Origin: Desulfobacteraceae bacterium
Lineage (GTDB): Bacteria; Desulfobacterota; Desulfobulbia; Desulfobulbales; Desulfobulbaceae
Assembly (NCBI GenBank): GCA_022837185.1
Contig: JALHJD010000175.1
Coordinates: forward strand, 2,116-8,690
DNA length: 6,575 bases
Direction: 5' to 3'
How positions within the stretch are numbered: the first letter of the stretch is position 1; the number at the start of each line of letters is the position of its first letter. Below the pieces are notes generated by a model. That model did no database searches and had not been told where the DNA came from. It was given only the letters and a program-made list of their open reading frames with translations. This document shows positions 5,370 to 6,575 of the stretch, piece by piece. The translations under genes and the position numbers were made by a program.

Positions 5370-5657
5370 TTATTTATTCAACCGTTCCCGAAGCTGTTTA
5401 CTTGGCCTGAAGGAAACCATCTTGCGCTTGGAGATGGTCATGGATTCCCCGGTGCGCGGATTCCGTCCCCTGCGGGGGGCCTTGTCGCGAACGGCAAGGG
5501 TCCCGAACTGCACCAGTTTAACCGATTCTCCATCGATCAGCGATTCCTTGAGCACCGAAAAAACCGTATCAACTATATCAGAGCTGTTCCGCTGGGACAA
5601 ACCAAGTTGTTCGTTGACGGCTGCAGCCAGCTCCTTGCGTGTAACATTACCATTCAT
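5370..5657 (-). CDS. ihfA: Integration host factor subunit alpha
   Basis: This 95-aa protein is a member of the HU/IHF family. IHF alpha pairs with IHF beta (gene not in this window) to bind and sharply bend specific DNA sites, acting in nucleoid structure, sigma-54 promoter activation, recombination and replication. Visible features are the dimerisation helices (VTRKELAAAVNEQLGLSQRNSSDIVDTVF, 5-33), KLVQFGTL (47-54), and the DNA-clasping arm with APRRGRNPRTGE (60-71), whose P67 is the proline that intercalates at the kink. SFRPSKQLRERLN closes the protein. Length matches E. coli IHF alpha (99 aa). Start: ATG at 5657 with AGGAG (5669-5665) and a 7-nt spacer; the frame also opens at GTG 5678, which overlaps the pheT stop and adds nothing family-like. 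It sits 13 bp behind pheT, the standard arrangement. Confidence 0.95.
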   Translation of the reverse strand: MNGNVTRKELAAAVNEQLGLSQRNSSDIVDTVFSVLKESLIDGESVKLVQFGTLAVRDKAPRRGRNPRTGESMTISKRKMVSFRPSKQLRERLNK

Positions 5658-5670
5658 TGCATCACTCCTG

Positions 5671-6575
5671 CTACTCACGATATCGTCCCCGGAAACGGGA
5701 CATAAGGGTATTTACAATTTTCTCATGAACAATGTCAACCGTTTCATCGTCCAGGGTCCGCTCCGGAGAGCGGTAGGTCACGGATATGGCCACGCTCTTC
5801 ATACCCTGTTCAATGGGTTTTCCCTGGTACACATCAAACAGTTCGGTATTTTCAACGTGCACCACGTCAAGTTCGCGGATGGTGCTGAGCAGTTTGCCGG
5901 CCGGGACATCCTCGGGAACGATCAGGGCGATGTCCCTCTTCACCCAGGGATAGCGGGGCAGCTGCCGGAAAACTTTCTCCACCCGGGGAAGTTCATTGAC
6001 GGCACTCAGGTCCAATTCAAGAAAATACACATCCTGCTTGATGCCGAACAGTTTGAGGACCTGCCGATCAATGGTGCCGATGGCTCCCAGCCGCTTCTCT
6101 CCGTCGCCGATTTGCATCTCGGTTCCCGGCTGAATATAGGGTTCCGCCGTTGAAGAAACCGGGAGAAATTCTATCGGTCCGGTCTGTCCCGTAACGGCCA
6201 GGGCGGTAAAAAGGGACTCGGCCGCGCCCTTGACGTCGAAAATGTCGGCCTCGCAAGCCGAGAAATAAAGGGGCGGTGCATCGGGATACCGCTTGCCGCT
6301 CATCACCGCGCAGAGCTGAAACCGCTCTACCGGCAGTTCTCCCTCCTGGTGCTGGAAAAAAATCTTGCCGATTTCAAAAAGGGCGACATCCGGCTTCTGG
6401 TGGTTCAGGTTATGGCGCAGATTTTCCAGCAGGCCCGGAAGGAGCATGGTGCGCATGACATCCTGTTCCTCGCTGAGCGGATTCCGGAGCCTGGTGGCCA
6501 TGCGCCGCGGGTCATCGGCCGCCAACCCGAGGCGGTCACAATGTCTGCCTGCGGTAAAGCTGTAATTGATGGCCT
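5671..6575 (-). CDS. pheT: Phenylalanyl-tRNA synthetase beta subunit, C-terminal 300 residues (5' end beyond the right edge)
   Basis: The frame is open to the window edge and gives the last 300 of roughly 800 residues. With PheS it forms the alpha2-beta2 enzyme that charges tRNA-Phe in the cytoplasm. The visible part starts in the catalytic-like core of the beta subunit (INYSF near the start, then RLRNPLSEEQDVMRTMLLPGLLENLRHNL and VALFEIGKIF, all strongly conserved in PheT). It ends with the ferredoxin-fold anticodon-binding domain (about residues 207-300: LPRYPWVKRDIALIVPEDV, VENTELFDVYQG, GMKSVAISVTYRS..RTLDDETVD). The gene stops at 5673-5671 and ihfA begins 13 bp later. pheS is expected just beyond the right edge. 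Confidence 0.96.
   Translation of the reverse strand, partial: AINYSFTAGRHCDRLGLAADDPRRMATRLRNPLSEEQDVMRTMLLPGLLENLRHNLNHQKPDVALFEIGKIFFQHQEGELPVERFQLCAVMSGKRYPDAPPLYFSACEADIFDVKGAAESLFTALAVTGQTGPIEFLPVSSTAEPYIQPGTEMQIGDGEKRLGAIGTIDRQVLKLFGIKQDVYFLELDLSAVNELPRVEKVFRQLPRYPWVKRDIALIVPEDVPAGKLLSTIRELDVVHVENTELFDVYQGKPIEQGMKSVAISVTYRSPERTLDDETVDIVHEKIVNTLMSRFRGRYRE

Noticed and set aside
5155..6153. Long open frame (332 codons) on the plus strand
   Set aside because: It lies antisense across merR, ihfA and pheT, which are certain; its translation has no family features and reflects the codon bias of the real genes.

Overview
The window is GC-rich bacterial chromosome. It most likely comes from a deltaproteobacterium (Desulfobacterota) or a related Gram-negative bacterium. 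Four observations support this: the order pheT, ihfA, merR-like, tRNA-Pro; IHF itself, which is a proteobacterial-type DNA architectural factor; a long ScsB-type DsbD; and a PilZ protein with a candidate sigma-54 promoter. The lineage is inferred from gene content and was not tested by search.

Left part, minus strand (1-1076): a short TrmO tRNA methyltransferase is followed after 12 bp by the 5' two-thirds-kilobase of a secreted, CSLREA-type right-handed beta-helix protein that runs off the left edge. Divergent from trmO, on the plus strand (1284-1724), is a small membrane-anchored protein of unknown function whose C-terminal half resembles the SmpA/BamE fold. After a 271-bp gap with a good sigma-70-like promoter comes a 720-aa DsbD/ScsB-family transmembrane disulfide reductase (1996-4158) with all three expected cysteine pairs.

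Right part, minus strand (4254-6575): reading in the direction of transcription, the C-terminal 300 residues of PheT, then IHF alpha, a cysteine-free MerR-family regulator and tRNA-Pro(GGG), closed by a strong intrinsic terminator. This is a housekeeping unit known in many proteobacteria. Downstream of the terminator lies about 235 bp without a recognised gene. It holds a possible 27-codon ORF with a near-perfect Shine-Dalgarno sequence and a candidate sigma-54 promoter overlapping an inverted repeat. The PilZ-domain protein (4254-4586), convergent with dsbD, follows.

Most of the window is ordinary core genome. I see no phage, insertion sequence, CRISPR array or defence system. The points worth a second look are the short ORF and regulatory DNA upstream of the PilZ gene, the G8 tract at the ribosome-binding site of the unknown membrane protein, and the beta-helix gene directly behind trmO.
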